A DNA stretch of 64,000 nt from Alitta virens (GCA_932294295.1 OW028584.1:29200470-29264469); one strand, 5' to 3'; positions 44,901 through 47,998 are shown, counted from the stretch's first letter. Notes: generated from the sequence alone by a model not told the origin. Numbers and translations are program-made.

Positions 44901-45098
44901 AAAAAAACTGACCATGGATACATCATTTCTAGCATGGAAAACTGCCAATATATGATCTGATAATATCCAGAAGCAAAAATGCTCATTGAATATTAATTCT
45001 TTATGAACTGTCTAATATTACTGTAAATACATACCTAGTAGGGAGGCAGTGTCAAAATAGGCGCGACCGGGACTCTGGGACGAATCCCCAGGATCCAT
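11712..45098 (-). CDS. BAZ2B: BAZ2-family bromodomain/PHD/MBD chromatin remodelling subunit (35 coding exons)
   Basis: This is a spliced gene read right to left; individual exons are listed separately. The summed exons give 7104 coding bases (2367 residues plus stop) and all intron phases agree. Approximate residue order is: Ser/Ala/Pro-rich 1-430; RG-rich and AT-hook-like 520-600; acidic 660-725; MBD/TAM 735-815; charged coiled coil 825-1070; DDT about 1085-1150; WHIM-like 1160-1260 and 1355-1375; GWWRI block 1845-1960; PHD1 2086-2134; PHD2 2135-2186; bromodomain 2253-2350. The family is known to partner ISWI (SNF2H) ATPases in nucleosome-sliding complexes; BAZ2A/TIP5 silences rDNA. BAZ2B-like character is inferred from the MBD entry and the ERERRRQHM coiled coil. 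Human BAZ2B is about 2170 residues, so this protein is slightly longer. Family assignment is firm, paralogue assignment is not, and invertebrates may have a single BAZ2 gene. Confidence 0.95.
12100..12175. mobile_element. Family B (TGACGTCA) MITE fragment, BAZ2 last intron
   Basis: It shows tgatgacgtcat and atgacatcatca halves of the family B palindrome at 12119-12150 in the 295-bp last intron. The ends are eroded and terminal repeats are not clear. Confidence 0.5.
12209..12352 (-). CDS. BAZ2B: BAZ2 exon 34: bromodomain, first half (WPF shelf, ZA loop)
   Basis: Residues about 2253-2300. LLLAEMEKHSDSWPFLKSVN then YRKYIKQPMDFHSMHIKLRD. The WPF shelf, the ZA-loop Tyr and the KQPMDF turn are all present, as in BAZ2B (MILTEMETHEDAWPF...YKKVIKKPMDF). 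Phase 2 at both ends. Confidence 0.97.
13146..13345 (-). CDS. BAZ2B: BAZ2 exon 33: basic linker into bromodomain
   Basis: Residues about 2187-2252, phase 0 entry, phase 2 exit. GKGRGRKKSISKSEDKGNSK is a Lys/Gly/Ser-rich nuclear-localisation-like linker. It ends GLSADPSDLTVCS, equivalent to the DDSKDLALCS start of helix Z in the BAZ2B bromodomain. Confidence 0.95.
13735..13880 (+). repeat. Dispersed repeat family E, copy 1
   Basis: Starts gatgcagcgaagtgttcc and continues with ggagttcagtgcat and agacctaatttt. It shares order and wording with 31335-31480 in another BAZ2 intron. Class unknown. Confidence 0.6.
14343..14498 (-). CDS. BAZ2B: BAZ2 exon 32: second PHD finger
   Basis: A 156-base phase 0/0 exon encoding a second complete C4HC3 finger: CVKC, then LVTCNKCPRKMHLDC, then RRWTCLMC. 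The LDPPLPRMP loop is typical of PHD fingers. Human BAZ2A and BAZ2B have one PHD. I recall a description of two in Drosophila Toutatis, but not with certainty. The exon follows PHD1 with no linker, so the two may act as a tandem reader. Because it is a symmetric exon it could be skipped in frame. Confidence 0.93.
14944..15090 (-). CDS. BAZ2B: BAZ2 exon 31: PHD finger 1 (canonical BAZ2 PHD)
   Basis: A 147-base phase 0/0 exon encoding one complete C4HC3 PHD finger: CQIC, then LLLCDSCDKGYHTYC, then GDWFCFECIAK. All eight zinc ligands are present. In human BAZ2A and BAZ2B the equivalent PHD reads unmodified H3K4. The acidic DDNEA upstream of the second Cys pair fits that mode, but binding here is inferred. 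Confidence 0.97.
15458..15668 (-). CDS. BAZ2B: BAZ2 exon 30: helix leading into the PHD fingers
   Basis: Residues about 2015-2085, phase 2 entry, phase 0 exit. An acidic insert (GPDEDDEDDADDAPP) is followed by LLRWRGAVARAVNASQLCLY and LEENIAWEKSIMKV. The W--A---A-SA-Q--LC...SIAWEKSIMKV pattern is diagnostic for BAZ2 and sits directly before the PHD finger. Confidence 0.96.
16092..16235 (+). repeat. Dispersed repeat family A, copy 2 (BAZ2 intron)
   Basis: A good copy: tctcaatgctaccag...tcagcttatatgaccag, then the aatgatgagataaggct core, gagtccacaccatgttacac and gggtggggtcttttacttgc. It lies in the intron between exons 29 and 30. Confidence 0.75.
16391..16563 (-). CDS. BAZ2B: BAZ2 exon 29: acidic linker with NIERRYLKPPF
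   Basis: A 173-base exon, residues about 1958-2014, phase 0 entry, phase 2 exit. GCPSLTKATEDDSIDLVSDE then AKEMLLLLESNIERRYLKPP corresponds to the AD-LERNIERRIEEDIAPG helix of BAZ2B. The ESNIERRYLK core is the best-conserved part. Confidence 0.93.
16564..18259 (-). other. BAZ2 intron between exons 28 and 29
   Basis: A 1.7-kb AT-rich intron. It holds the family B element at about 17850-17995, a second partial copy near 18090-18165 and a lone tgacgtca at about 17464. No coding segment seen elsewhere. Confidence 0.7.
17850..17995. mobile_element. Family B (TGACGTCA-type) MITE copy
   Basis: Family landmarks are cagataaagtgcaattagac, gatgtcatcattta, aatgacatcactgaatagat, tatctgcttcagtggcaatgac and a terminal cttccccattg. 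It is diverged: the CRE-like palindromes have become gatgtcatc and gacatcac. Confidence 0.65.
18260..18438 (-). CDS. BAZ2B: BAZ2 exon 28: acidic linker and ASLQVK helix
   Basis: Residues about 1898-1957, phase 1 entry, phase 0 exit. A Glu-rich start (ATEIEETEESDEVEKSD) leads to HEINLLMLKHVEALQERM then INASLQVK. This matches MDLSILQQVEDLERRVASASLQVKG of the human proteins, including the exact ASLQVK ending. Confidence 0.96.
18600..18850. mobile_element. Family D MITE, partial copy
   Basis: It is colinear, in inverted sense, with the left half of the element at 27026-27345: ggtttttatgggttag, agttgggatttgac, acaagtgggcatttggatta. It lies in the intron between exons 27 and 28 and lacks the second arm. 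Confidence 0.65.
18974..19132 (-). CDS. BAZ2B: BAZ2 exon 27: GWWRI / WHIM2-type block
   Basis: Residues about 1845-1897, phase 1 on both sides. MRRGWWRIPESERMKNLSES then LHPRGIRERMLLRKLETM matches GWWRI-DPEDLK--LKVLHLRGIREKALQK of BAZ2 proteins. In WHIM-type modules this kind of surface is thought to help measure linker DNA between nucleosomes. The end is Ser/Gly/Lys-rich. Confidence 0.96.
19759..21340 (-). CDS. BAZ2B: BAZ2 exon 26: large exon with GQDRFRRRYW motif and long disordered linker
   Basis: A 1582-base exon, residues about 1318-1844, phase 0 entry, phase 1 exit. After a short coiled coil it carries FGQDRFRRRYWVLPHCGGIF then VEGLES, the WHIM-type signature shared by all BAZ2 proteins. 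A long Glu/Asp/Asn/Lys-rich linker follows. Towards the end QMLRTLSSRSQGSWFSVLPR and VPCDSDS match the conserved LLKTL-EKNRQWFSLLPRTPCD element. It closes EPKPIPK, equivalent to PSPKPIPEE. Several long open frames on the plus strand here are shadows. Confidence 0.96.
21783..21963 (-). CDS. BAZ2B: BAZ2 exon 25: basic then acidic linker
   Basis: Residues about 1257-1317, phase 2 entry, phase 0 exit. LKMIQIRKFKRSKMFNDG is basic; it is followed by Ser/Thr and then the acidic DDEEEESGNESD run. Human BAZ2B has the same order (KRKRRRKG, then a long Asp run), in a longer form. Confidence 0.92.
22394..22468 (-). CDS. BAZ2B: BAZ2 exon 24: WHIM1 end (EIEGHIE...RW)
   Basis: A 75-base exon, residues about 1232-1256, phase 2 on both sides. 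The frame used reads EIEGHIETISNCRKERWIAE then NKIRK. It parallels EIDKNIDYMSNLRRDKWVVE and GKLRKL of BAZ2B. Another frame is open across the acceptor, but only this one joins both neighbours. Confidence 0.94.
23068..23177 (-). CDS. BAZ2B: BAZ2 exon 23: WHIM1-type segment
   Basis: A 110-base exon, phase 0 entry, phase 2 exit. LCKRLRETPLQCFVATHRAQ then VLAYLCNELLTNKAVT matches TESLKTKAFQAHTP-QKASVLAFLINELACSKSV of BAZ2B by pattern. The VLA-L-NEL core is typical of WHIM1. Confidence 0.95.
23639..23746 (-). CDS. BAZ2B: BAZ2 exon 22: DDT/WHIM linker (DENVSEILRIFM)
   Basis: A 108-base phase 0/0 exon. ISDENVSEILRIFMKCRMGK is almost identical in pattern to the RDNVSEILQIFMEA segment of human BAZ2B. 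It leads into the WHIM1-type region. Confidence 0.95.
24121..24133. repeat. C13 homopolymer with C-rich flank
   Basis: Thirteen C bases followed by further C-rich blocks to about 24200, in the intron between exons 21 and 22 and within 200 bases of exon 21. In the transcript it is G-rich. Confidence 0.9.
24316..24455 (-). CDS. BAZ2B: BAZ2 exon 21: DDT domain, second part
   Basis: Residues about 1113-1159, phase 1 entry, phase 0 exit. LPSLQDLQGALLDDDDYKGE then FLSLTSLLLSMAIEDPGVP matches the family pattern VP-L--LQ-GLL followed by LL--LL-A---DPG. This completes the helical DDT fold. Confidence 0.95.
24762..24894. mobile_element. Family C foldback MITE, copy 1
   Basis: Near-perfect palindrome: tcataggtttgaaaactaaactcc on the left mirrors the right end ccaagtctatgag. 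Inner arms are gacgtcatgtgaat and attcatgtgacgtc. The centre is CCCATTGGCTAAGC / CAACCAATGGGAG, that is, CCAAT boxes in inverted orientation. Intron between exons 20 and 21. Confidence 0.8.
25085..25274 (-). CDS. BAZ2B: BAZ2 exon 20: end of coiled coil and start of DDT domain
   Basis: Residues about 1050-1112, phase 0 entry, phase 1 exit. EQRRQEEEKDRELRRPVEDM leads into LPQLDRLKGLRLPGQAVAD and SLMVVEFLNNFKDALDM. The LRLPG-A--D-L-VVEFL-NF pattern is the opening of the DDT domain in BAZ2 proteins (DCLMVVQFLRNFGKVL in human). DDT domains are associated with binding the ISWI-type ATPase partner. Confidence 0.95.
25368..25403. repeat. Short tandem repeat, 12-bp unit
   Basis: Three copies of aactggccatca in the intron between exons 19 and 20. 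Confidence 0.85.
25488..25669. mobile_element. Family B (TGACGTCA) MITE, intact-looking copy
   Basis: Inverted ends aatggggagaaaa and tccttcccatt, inner arms ccactgcagcagataaag and tacctgctacggtggcag, and a central agatgacgtcatc palindrome. Non-coding. It fills much of the intron between exons 19 and 20. Confidence 0.75.
25768..25830 (-). CDS. BAZ2B: BAZ2 exon 19: coiled-coil microexon
   Basis: A 63-base phase 0/0 exon, 21 codons: ERERLKEEKKEERRRELEKK then L. It matches the EKERLKQEKRDEKR stretch of BAZ2B. Exons 15-19 are all multiples of three in the same phase, so any subset could be skipped without a frameshift. Confidence 0.92.
25967..26032 (-). CDS. BAZ2B: BAZ2 exon 18: coiled coil, ERERRRQHM motif
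   Basis: A 66-base phase 0/0 exon: ERERRRQHMLLVKALETRRK then HE. It is nearly colinear with ERERRRQHMMLMKAMEARKK of human BAZ2B, one of the strongest family anchors in the coiled coil. Confidence 0.95.
26151..26208. repeat. Local triplication, about 20-bp unit
   Basis: gacagcaagtcgcggg recurs with agtgacagcaag, giving about three imperfect tandem copies in the intron between exons 17 and 18. Confidence 0.6.
27026..27345. mobile_element. Family D foldback MITE, full copy
   Basis: The left arm tagtataatccaaaaataaa then cgtccacttg is mirrored on the right by caggtggacatttatttc then ggatgatacta. Further inner arms also pair (ggtttttatggg / cgtttttattgg). About 320 bp, non-coding, in the intron between exons 17 and 18 and close to cassette exon 17. 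Confidence 0.75.
27372..27413 (-). CDS. BAZ2B: BAZ2 exon 17: possible in-frame cassette microexon
   Basis: A 42-base phase 0/0 open segment with consensus acceptor (cctgag on the plus strand) and gtaggt donor, reading ERERRRNMMVMVSL. It repeats the ERERRR-start of exon 18 and looks like a diverged tandem exon duplicate. Human BAZ2B joins the counterparts of exons 16 and 18 directly. This piece is therefore likely an alternative inclusion or a decaying duplicate. Without it the protein is 14 residues shorter. Confidence 0.6.
27790..28006. repeat. Paired poly-G and poly-C tracts (G19, C11, G23)
   Basis: G19 at 27790-27808, a C5-T-C11 run at 27845-27861 and G23 at 27984-28006, in the intron between exons 16 and 17. 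Such runs also mark the short GGATCC-ended elements of this window, but no terminal repeats are clear here. Confidence 0.9.
28480..28605. repeat. Tandem plus inverted duplication around ggcattttatgg
   Basis: ataattggcattttatggac followed by tcttaatt occurs twice in a row (28499 and 28531). An inverted aaaatgccaatt follows near 28585. A small AT-rich foldback in intron 16. Confidence 0.7.
29182..29226 (-). CDS. BAZ2B: BAZ2 exon 16: coiled-coil microexon
   Basis: A 45-base phase 0/0 exon of 15 codons reading EREMKRQQAVYMKEQ, close to KEMRRQQAVLLKHQ of human BAZ2B. It has a clean gtaagt donor. It can splice in frame to exon 17 or directly to exon 18. Confidence 0.9.
29285..29520 (-). repeat. 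Dispersed repeat family A, copy 3 (reverse)
   Basis: The longest-looking copy, in reverse sense: cactcttcccagctggatgt, cgcatgagacgttaaatt, then aaaagaccccacccatgggg, then the core ending tgactaagctttag. It defines the right half of the family that is also seen at 45.9-46.1 kb. Confidence 0.75.
30166..30496. mobile_element. Tc1/mariner-like MITE with TA flanks
   Basis: Ends are inverted and related: CAGAAAAACCTCACAA...AAGATCACCC on the left, and on the right the complement of CAGTGGAACTTCACAAGTAG. TA dinucleotides flank both ends (30164-30165, 30497-30498). The interior repeats ggtctta / ttaagac motifs. Tc1/mariner elements duplicate TA on insertion; no transposase is present. Intron between exons 15 and 16. 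Confidence 0.7.
30542..30607 (-). CDS. BAZ2B: BAZ2 exon 15: coiled-coil microexon
   Basis: A 66-base phase 0/0 exon of 22 codons. The acceptor cuts directly before an in-frame ATG: MKQRKKQEEEQMRMMETLKR then AK. Charged helix, aligned with the KKRKKEEA region of BAZ2B. Confidence 0.88.
30991..31132. mobile_element. Family C foldback MITE, copy 2
   Basis: Arms tttcataaacttggaaacta and tttgtttccaagtccaagaa are inverted repeats. Inner arms gatgacatcagttgaatgc and ggattcacatgacatc also pair. CCACTGGC and CCCATGGGAG mark the loop. Intron between exons 14 and 15. Confidence 0.75.
31335..31500 (+). repeat. Dispersed repeat family E, copy 2
   Basis: gatgcgatgaagtgttcc, tatgagctcagtgc, aggcctaattccgttgaaaa. 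Colinear with the copy at 13735. It sits in the same intron as family B and family C elements. Confidence 0.6.
31552..31733. mobile_element. Family B (TGACGTCA) MITE, full copy
   Basis: Ends aatggggagaagaagtacca and ttactttttctcccccatt are inverted repeats. Arms pair further through ggtcactgacaccgtag / ctacggtcgtagtggcc. The core contains two TGACGTCA palindromes. About 182 bp, non-coding, intron between exons 14 and 15. Confidence 0.8.
32036..32151 (-). CDS. BAZ2B: BAZ2 exon 14: coiled coil (KQQEK and RAQQI motifs)
   Basis: A 116-base exon, residues about 917-955, phase 1 entry, phase 0 exit. MKQQEKMQRQEQQ and EREMRAQQIIE match the MKQQEKIKR and KELRAQQILE landmarks of the human BAZ2B coiled coil as I recall it. 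This anchors the microexon series to the family. Confidence 0.92.
32398..32563. mobile_element. Family B MITE copy
   Basis: Left aatggggagaaaaactacca and right ggtggcactttcacta, with ggtcacaaccaccgaaacag and ctgctggtttggtgccag arms. The palindromic centres are mutated to gatatcatc and gatgtcatc. Intron between exons 13 and 14. Confidence 0.75.
32834..32849 (+). promoter_or_regulatory. AGGTCA direct repeat, 4-bp spacer (DR4-type)
   Basis: AGGTCA-AATG-AGGTCA, the pattern used by several nuclear receptors as heterodimers. It lies beside a MITE in a BAZ2 intron. Occupancy is unknown and it may be chance or repeat-derived. Confidence 0.35.
32868..33095. mobile_element. Foldback MITE with about 50-bp terminal repeats
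   Basis: Left arm gtgaatacaccattctcgcg then cggcagccatgttgg and tttttgcctcattga is mirrored by the right arm, whose complement reads gtgtatacaccattttcaca then cggcagccatgttgg. No coding capacity. Intron between exons 13 and 14. Confidence 0.8.
33283..33375 (-). CDS. BAZ2B: BAZ2 exon 13: coiled coil
   Basis: A 93-base exon, phase 1 on both sides, residues about 886-916. MARKVAEMKVQRKMERQKAR then DSARQHKVTH continues the highly charged helix. The split codons at both ends resolve cleanly (G|AA, G|CC) with exons 12 and 14. Confidence 0.87.
33376..34520 (-). other. BAZ2 intron between exons 12 and 13, upstream-facing part
   Basis: AT-rich intron with no coding segment and no clear element. A gccagcgccagcgcc triplet repeat lies just outside it, at 33172-33192. 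Confidence 0.5.
34533..35108. mobile_element. Possible long foldback element, about 575 bp
   Basis: Two pairs of inverted motifs at matching distance: atctggctcagtagtttgag vs ctactgagcctagattc, and gtaggtgaattttgcagaaa vs tctgcaaaattcacctctg. The interior has no transposase. Boundaries approximate. Confidence 0.5.
35176..35359 (-). CDS. BAZ2B: BAZ2 exon 12: start of the charged coiled coil
   Basis: Residues about 825-885, phase 0 entry, phase 1 exit. After GYVSLNETEVMERFLLVQQ it becomes Lys/Gln/Arg/Ala-rich (KKQAKQLAKQERALRRAEKK), a long continuous helix. No AT-hook (GRP core) is present, unlike human BAZ2B at this point. Confidence 0.9.
35498..35617 (-). CDS. BAZ2B: BAZ2 exon 11: MBD/TAM domain, second part
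   Basis: A 120-base phase 0/0 exon that starts YLQKNEITDLSKENFSFS and continues with MNVNVGEFLEAQPG. It matches the family pattern of YL--N---D-S--NFSFS followed by VG-F-EA that closes the MBD. Vertebrate BAZ2 proteins continue into AT-hooks here; this one goes straight to the coiled coil in exon 12. Confidence 0.95.
35832..35962. mobile_element. Family C foldback MITE, copy 3
   Basis: Arms gatttcatagagttggaaac and caagtccatgaaat, with ccaggacacccattggctaa and accaatgggagtgctgga around the loop. Intron between exons 10 and 11. Confidence 0.8.
36021..36202 (-). CDS. BAZ2B: BAZ2 exon 10: MBD/TAM domain, first part
   Basis: Residues about 724-784. After a basic PNKKKKHG patch it reads KELRIPLEHGWRRQ, then GEIIYYASCGRKLKSYNEVL. 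The RIPLE-GW-R, YYA-CG-KL and Y-EV-- landmarks match the MBD/TAM domain of BAZ2A/BAZ2B. The family variant is generally thought to bind RNA or DNA rather than methyl-CpG specifically. Phase 1 entry, phase 0 exit. The domain continues in exon 11. Confidence 0.95.
36535..36657 (-). CDS. BAZ2B: BAZ2 exon 9: acidic Ser/Asp tract before the MBD
   Basis: A 123-base exon, residues about 683-723, phase 1 on both sides. It reads SESNSDRDNDSVNSDSDGEN, then a Ser/Thr/Pro stretch ending KRPPSGSK. The repeated Ser-Asp pairs look like casein kinase 2 sites. Vertebrate BAZ2B also has an acidic region and a KRRR element just before its MBD. Confidence 0.88.
37049..37187 (-). CDS. BAZ2B: BAZ2 exon 8: Lys-rich then acidic linker
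   Basis: Residues about 637-682, phase 0 entry, phase 1 exit. It begins VGDSKLAQALMGQQTFPSKK, becomes Lys/Ala-rich and ends in the acidic Ser/Asp run DESDDLSSNSDS. This run continues in exon 9. Acidic Ser/Asp/Glu tracts also precede the MBD in vertebrate BAZ2B. Confidence 0.88.
37727..37846 (-). CDS. BAZ2B: BAZ2 exon 7: Gln/Ala-rich helical segment
   Basis: A 120-base phase 0/0 exon of 40 codons. The sequence LAAQSQLSAQHEQLRAQLEA continues into LRTQQYFKAKEKHDQAQNK. It is amphipathic and strongly helical, probably a short coiled coil. No named domain is recognised. It lies between the RG-rich exons and the acidic exons leading into the MBD. Confidence 0.85.
37911..38024. mobile_element. Foldback element, about 114 bp
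   Basis: gtaacacatgaataatacc...accagggccaaa on the left is mirrored by tttggccctggtgacggtat then tcatgtgttaac on the right, with an AT-rich loop. Close to the exon 7 acceptor. Confidence 0.8.
38914..39012 (-). CDS. BAZ2B: BAZ2 exon 6: AT-hook-like basic exon
   Basis: A 99-base phase 0/0 exon of 33 codons reading QPLRRSRGRGRRVVDTG then NRSNKNVHEANRYKQQ. RSRGRGRR fits an AT-hook core. The acceptor (cttggcag) has a weak polypyrimidine tract, so the exon may be skipped. Skipping would keep the frame. Support is the open frame, a good gtaaga donor and continuity with the RG-rich end of exon 5. Confidence 0.75.
39023..39275. promoter_or_regulatory. Cluster of AGGTCA / AAGGTCA half-sites
   Basis: AGGTCA or GGTCA with AA(A) before it recurs many times on the plus strand (aaaggtcaaggtcg, caaaggtcaagttg, ataggtcacaggtcaac, caaaggtcaaggcaaggtca, aaaggtcagggtca) in the 405-bp intron between exons 5 and 6. 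AAGGTCA is the monomer site of receptors such as SF1 and ERR. It could also be a simple degenerate tandem repeat. Confidence 0.45.
39418..39808 (-). CDS. BAZ2B: BAZ2 exon 5: Gln/Leu helix and RG-rich (AT-hook-like) segment
   Basis: Residues about 433-563, phase 2 entry, phase 0 exit. The first half is a Ser/Lys/Glu region and a helical stretch (FLEQHLSELQLAHQLAASG), followed by Met/Pro-rich sequence. The second half has five Pro and then SSSSRRGGRGRGRGSRGG. The RGRGR core resembles AT-hooks or an RGG RNA/DNA-binding box. Vertebrate BAZ2 AT-hooks lie after the MBD, so this placement before the MBD differs. Confidence 0.88.
40266..40730. repeat. Purine tract (GAA/GGA/GAG)n of about 465 bp in BAZ2 intron 4
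   Basis: Nearly pure A/G on the plus strand with only a few interrupting bases. In the BAZ2 transcript it is a C/U tract that starts six bases after the exon 4 donor. All long open frames over it, on both strands, are translations of the repeat. Confidence 0.97.
40736..40968 (-). CDS. BAZ2B: BAZ2 exon 4: acidic/basic linker with NLS-like cluster
   Basis: Residues about 356-432, phase 0 entry, phase 2 exit. It holds KIPKRSASPEVQDLSMKKKR, a bipartite basic cluster that could be a nuclear localisation signal. The embedded VQDLSMK resembles the CtBP-binding PxDLS(K/R) motif. The donor is followed almost at once by a 465-base C/T-only tract in the transcript sense (see the repeat entry). Function is inferred from motifs only. 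Confidence 0.85.
41476..41495. repeat. C20 homopolymer (G20 in the BAZ2 transcript)
   Basis: Twenty consecutive C about 30 bases inside the exon 3 donor. In the pre-mRNA this is a G20 run, a known intronic splicing-enhancer-like and quadruplex-prone sequence. Confidence 0.95.
41527..42308 (-). CDS. BAZ2B: BAZ2 exon 3: large Ser/Thr-rich exon
   Basis: Residues about 95-355. It starts with two bases completing a split codon after an A/T-rich polypyrimidine acceptor and ends in phase 0. Composition is extreme: long Ser and Thr runs, a central Pro/Gly/Phe/Met island (FPFGTPYSHMGMFPG) and a basic RKK patch. GAINFSTKK near the end recalls the PVNLSTS motif of vertebrate BAZ2B. It is probably disordered, and the low complexity makes it prone to repeat-length change. 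Confidence 0.85.
42309..43980 (-). other. BAZ2 intron between exons 2 and 3
   Basis: A 1.7-kb intron. At 43094-43130 it has gtggttaatcacagg and gattcgaatcgcag, a weak tRNA-like A/B box pair. Otherwise nothing recognisable. Confidence 0.5.
43981..44199 (-). CDS. BAZ2B: BAZ2 exon 2: Ala/Pro/Gly-rich N-terminal segment
   Basis: Residues about 22-94, entered in phase 1 and left in phase 1. It contains a run of eight Ala, then SAFSMLGVPHLPPG and SFGGLGSLGE. These resemble the SAFPMVSHPVFG and EFGGLGTLG stretch near the N-terminus of human BAZ2B as I recall it. No folded domain is visible. It is probably disordered. Confidence 0.85.
44200..45034 (-). other. BAZ2 intron between exons 1 and 2
   Basis: A 0.8-kb AT-rich intron with an A15 run near 44892. 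No element or extra exon recognised. Confidence 0.5.
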
Positions 45099-45124
45099 GG
45101 CGATGACGGGTCCTCCGTCCTTGC
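45035..45124 (-). CDS. BAZ2B: BAZ2 exon 1 of the coding model (start codon at 45098)
   Basis: The acceptor at 45125-45126 and donor at 45033-45034 flank a 90-base exon that ends in phase 1. The chosen start is the ATG at 45096-45098 in a strong GCCATGG context. It gives MDPGDSSQSPGR, like the MESGE...SS opening of human BAZ2B as I remember it. The reading frame stays open back to the acceptor, so an upstream exon must exist. If that exon is coding, translation would start further upstream. A non-coding first exon is the simpler reading. Confidence 0.75.
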   Translation of the reverse strand, partial: ARTEDPSSPWILGIRPRVPVAPILTLPPY

Positions 45125-45841
45125 CTGAAAATAAATAAATAAATATTTGTTAAATTAATGAAAAAGGAAACAAAGCGAACAGATTATTCATTAAATAATA
45201 CTCTAAATTTAAATGTGATAGGCCTTAATACCCTACAATTATGCATTTCAGTTCATTTTGTTAATTGATAATTACAAAGTCATATTTATTCACTATGAAC
45301 TTCAGCAAAACAGTAATTTTAAGCCTTTAGCCTGTGTGTCTCAAATGTTGCATTTATGAAGTACACAATAAGGAGTCAACATAGCATTGAGTAGATGAAC
45401 AAAATAATGAATGAATGGATTGAATGATAGGAAGGATGGATTGATCTATGGATGAATGAATGAATGAATGAATGACAAACCAACTCAGTAACCAACCACC
45501 CAGCTCACAAATTGCTATCCTAAAAATTTGGATATTCAATACCAGACAAGTAATTGCTACATTTTAGCTACATTTGCCAAAAAAAATAGAGACATCTGAA
45601 TGAGTTCATTCCCACACAATTCAACGGAAAAACTACCACGGAAGGAAATAAGACAGGTGACAGAAACACATTGCAGCATCCAACAAGACGCCCAGACTCA
45701 AAGAAATGTTTGCAGCTGTTCCCTTCCAACACACAAAAATGCTCAGTATTCAGCAAAAATACACACTGCTACAGACCATGCAGTTCGGTGGAAATGTACT
45801 AAACGATTGTGGCCCAGTGGTAGTGTAACTTCCTAACTAAT

Positions 45842-46095
45842 GTCTCAAAGTCTCAGTGCTACTTTGTCTGAAGCTAAGTCAGCTTATATGACCAGCTGCC
45901 AGAGGCAGACGTAATGATGAGATCGTAAGGCTGCTTGAAGTCCACACCATGTTACACATTTACTCCAAGGGTGGGGTCTTTTACTTGCCTCAGCATAGAC
46001 ATCAAGAACAAGGCACCTCCAATTTAACGTCTCATGCAATCGACATCCAGCTGGGATGTAGCTCATGAAGAGTGCCTGGGAATTGGCCAATGCTT
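45842..46095 (+). repeat. Dispersed repeat family A, copy 4
   Basis: A long copy: tgtctcaaagtctcagtgct, ctgccagaggcagacgtaat, gagtccacaccatgttacac, gggtggggtcttttacttgc, catagacatcaagaacaagg, aatttaacgtctcatgcaat, cagctgggatgtagc. It gives the full order of the family, about 250 bp. Confidence 0.75.
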
Positions 46096-47080
46096 CAACC
46101 ATAAAATTGTCAATTCACAATCAGTGTCAATGACAAATAAATTATCTGCAATCAGCAAGAGAAGCCAAATGAAGGAGTCATTCGTTTTTATACCAGTTGA
46201 GTACACTAGTGGTTTTTGAAAAACTGACTGACAAAAATGTAAGTGTAAAAGCTAAAATTTAATTAGCTTTCAGTGGCAGGTGGAATCCCTGTGTGGTAAG
46301 GATATCACTTGCTCTCTTATCACATGATGATCATAGGAAATTCGTCAATTTCTCTGTGTAGTACAAAAAATGCATCACAACTATCAGCAACACCCTGTCG
46401 TTATAAATTAATCAATGAGTGATCCACGCTCCAAATGCTCCACACACACAGTCTCACACACACTATTGGGTGCTTATCACAAAGGTCAAGTGCCTTGCTA
46501 TGATTTAATCCATACTGTCAATTTCATTATCAATTTCATTGCCTATTTCTCAGTCATTTCACTATTGAGAATTAATTTTGGACATATATTTAATGACTGT
46601 AAATGGCACATTCTTGATAATGATTACAATGTCATAATAAAGATTTGCATTATTTATTTCACCACACCTATTTTTATCGTACCAAGTCTGAGAATAATGG
46701 AACTCATACTATTGCAAAGTTATTAATACATTTTCAAGGTCACTATTAGTGAATGATTTCATGGTCTTCATGATGTGGTAAAACAATAATTAATATCAAT
46801 ATCACCAGAATCTGAGCAATCTATAGGTAAGACATTCAATTTACTGCAAGACTCATTATCATTGCAATGATGCTTATTACACTGTTCTTATCACATGGAC
46901 AAACCTGGGTGACTATTTTTATAAACGTACGCCTTTTCCTGACGTCTTAATTTTATTTATTTTTAAGGGAAATCTGGGATTTTAAGTATTACATTACACG
47001 TATGTGTTGTATTTATATTTTCAAGGTCATTGCAGAACTGACCTTGAAAAATTAAACTGGATACTTGTATATTCAACACT
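46096..47080. other. Non-coding stretch upstream of BAZ2
   Basis: AT-rich, with only short unsupported frames (for example 46415-46726, plus). No splice-bounded coding exon seen. Confidence 0.4.
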
Positions 47081-47084
47081 GCAT

Positions 47085-47460
47085 CTCTTTTGTCAGATGC
47101 TGCATCCAACTATCCATCTTGATACTGTAGTTGCTGATGCTACATCATTTTATAGCATCATAACTTCATAAGATGGAGAGTTTAGAGCAAGGTCTAGGAT
47201 GAATTTTTCTTGCAAGATGCTGTAAAGAGACTAAAGACATAATGCAGAAACTTCATTGCAATGCAAGCCATCACTGCAGCAGTGATCAAATCTATAGACT
47301 GTTACTGCAGTTTTCTTGATGCAGTGTAATAAAAGCTGCTACACATCATCTCAATGCTGAATGCTGCTTACTCGCTTGCTACTGCAGCTGAGCACTGCTG
47401 CTGATGCACAGATTAGCTGCTGCTGGATGCAAAGAATCTAGAATCTAAATGACCTGAACA
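47085..47460. repeat. Degenerate TGCTG / GATGC-rich sequence
   Basis: gatgctgc, ttgctgatgct, gctgctggatgc and related words recur irregularly. It looks like decayed CTG-type repeat DNA. Confidence 0.5.
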
Positions 47461-47515
47461 GCTTGCTTGCAAGCATTCGGGCTATCAATATGGTAGAGTA
47501 GGCTGCTCAGCAATG

Positions 47516-47625
47516 GACACTTCGCTGCTCTCTCTCTCTGGGCTTGCTCTTGCTCTCTCTGAGCTCTTGCTCTCTCTGAGCTCACTAGAGCTCTCTCTGA
47601 GCTCACTCCCTCTCACTATAAGCCA
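47516..47625. repeat. CTCTCT / GAGCTC repeat block
   Basis: Alternating tctctct and gagctc/gctcttgctc units, an imperfect minisatellite. Confidence 0.75.
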
Positions 47626-47960
47626 TTTTTCTCCATCTCTATGAGATGTTGGCACACAAGAAACAGGTTGCTGCTGCTGCAGCAGCTGAAGTAAATTGAT
47701 GCTCTTCTCAAAACTGAGTGAATATGATTATAAATCTTTTGTTCTACTGCAGCAATTTATGACCTGCCTGCTTCATATTTTAATGCATCGTGTGGCAATT
47801 GCAGGCCCAGAAAATTTGCTCAGTTGCAACCACAAGGATTTAATCAGATAATACATTAGAATAAACATCAACCCTAGTGACTAGTGTCAATAATTGAATA
47901 AGAAAGCAATGGCCATTGGGGACTTTAATAACGTGTTTATTAGTATATTATGCTATTCGT

Positions 47961-47998
47961 GAAGGAAGGAAGGATAGAAGGAAGGAAGGAAGGAAGTG
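47961..47998. repeat. AAGG tetranucleotide microsatellite
   Basis: About eight gaag/gaagg units with one gatag interruption. Confidence 0.9.
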
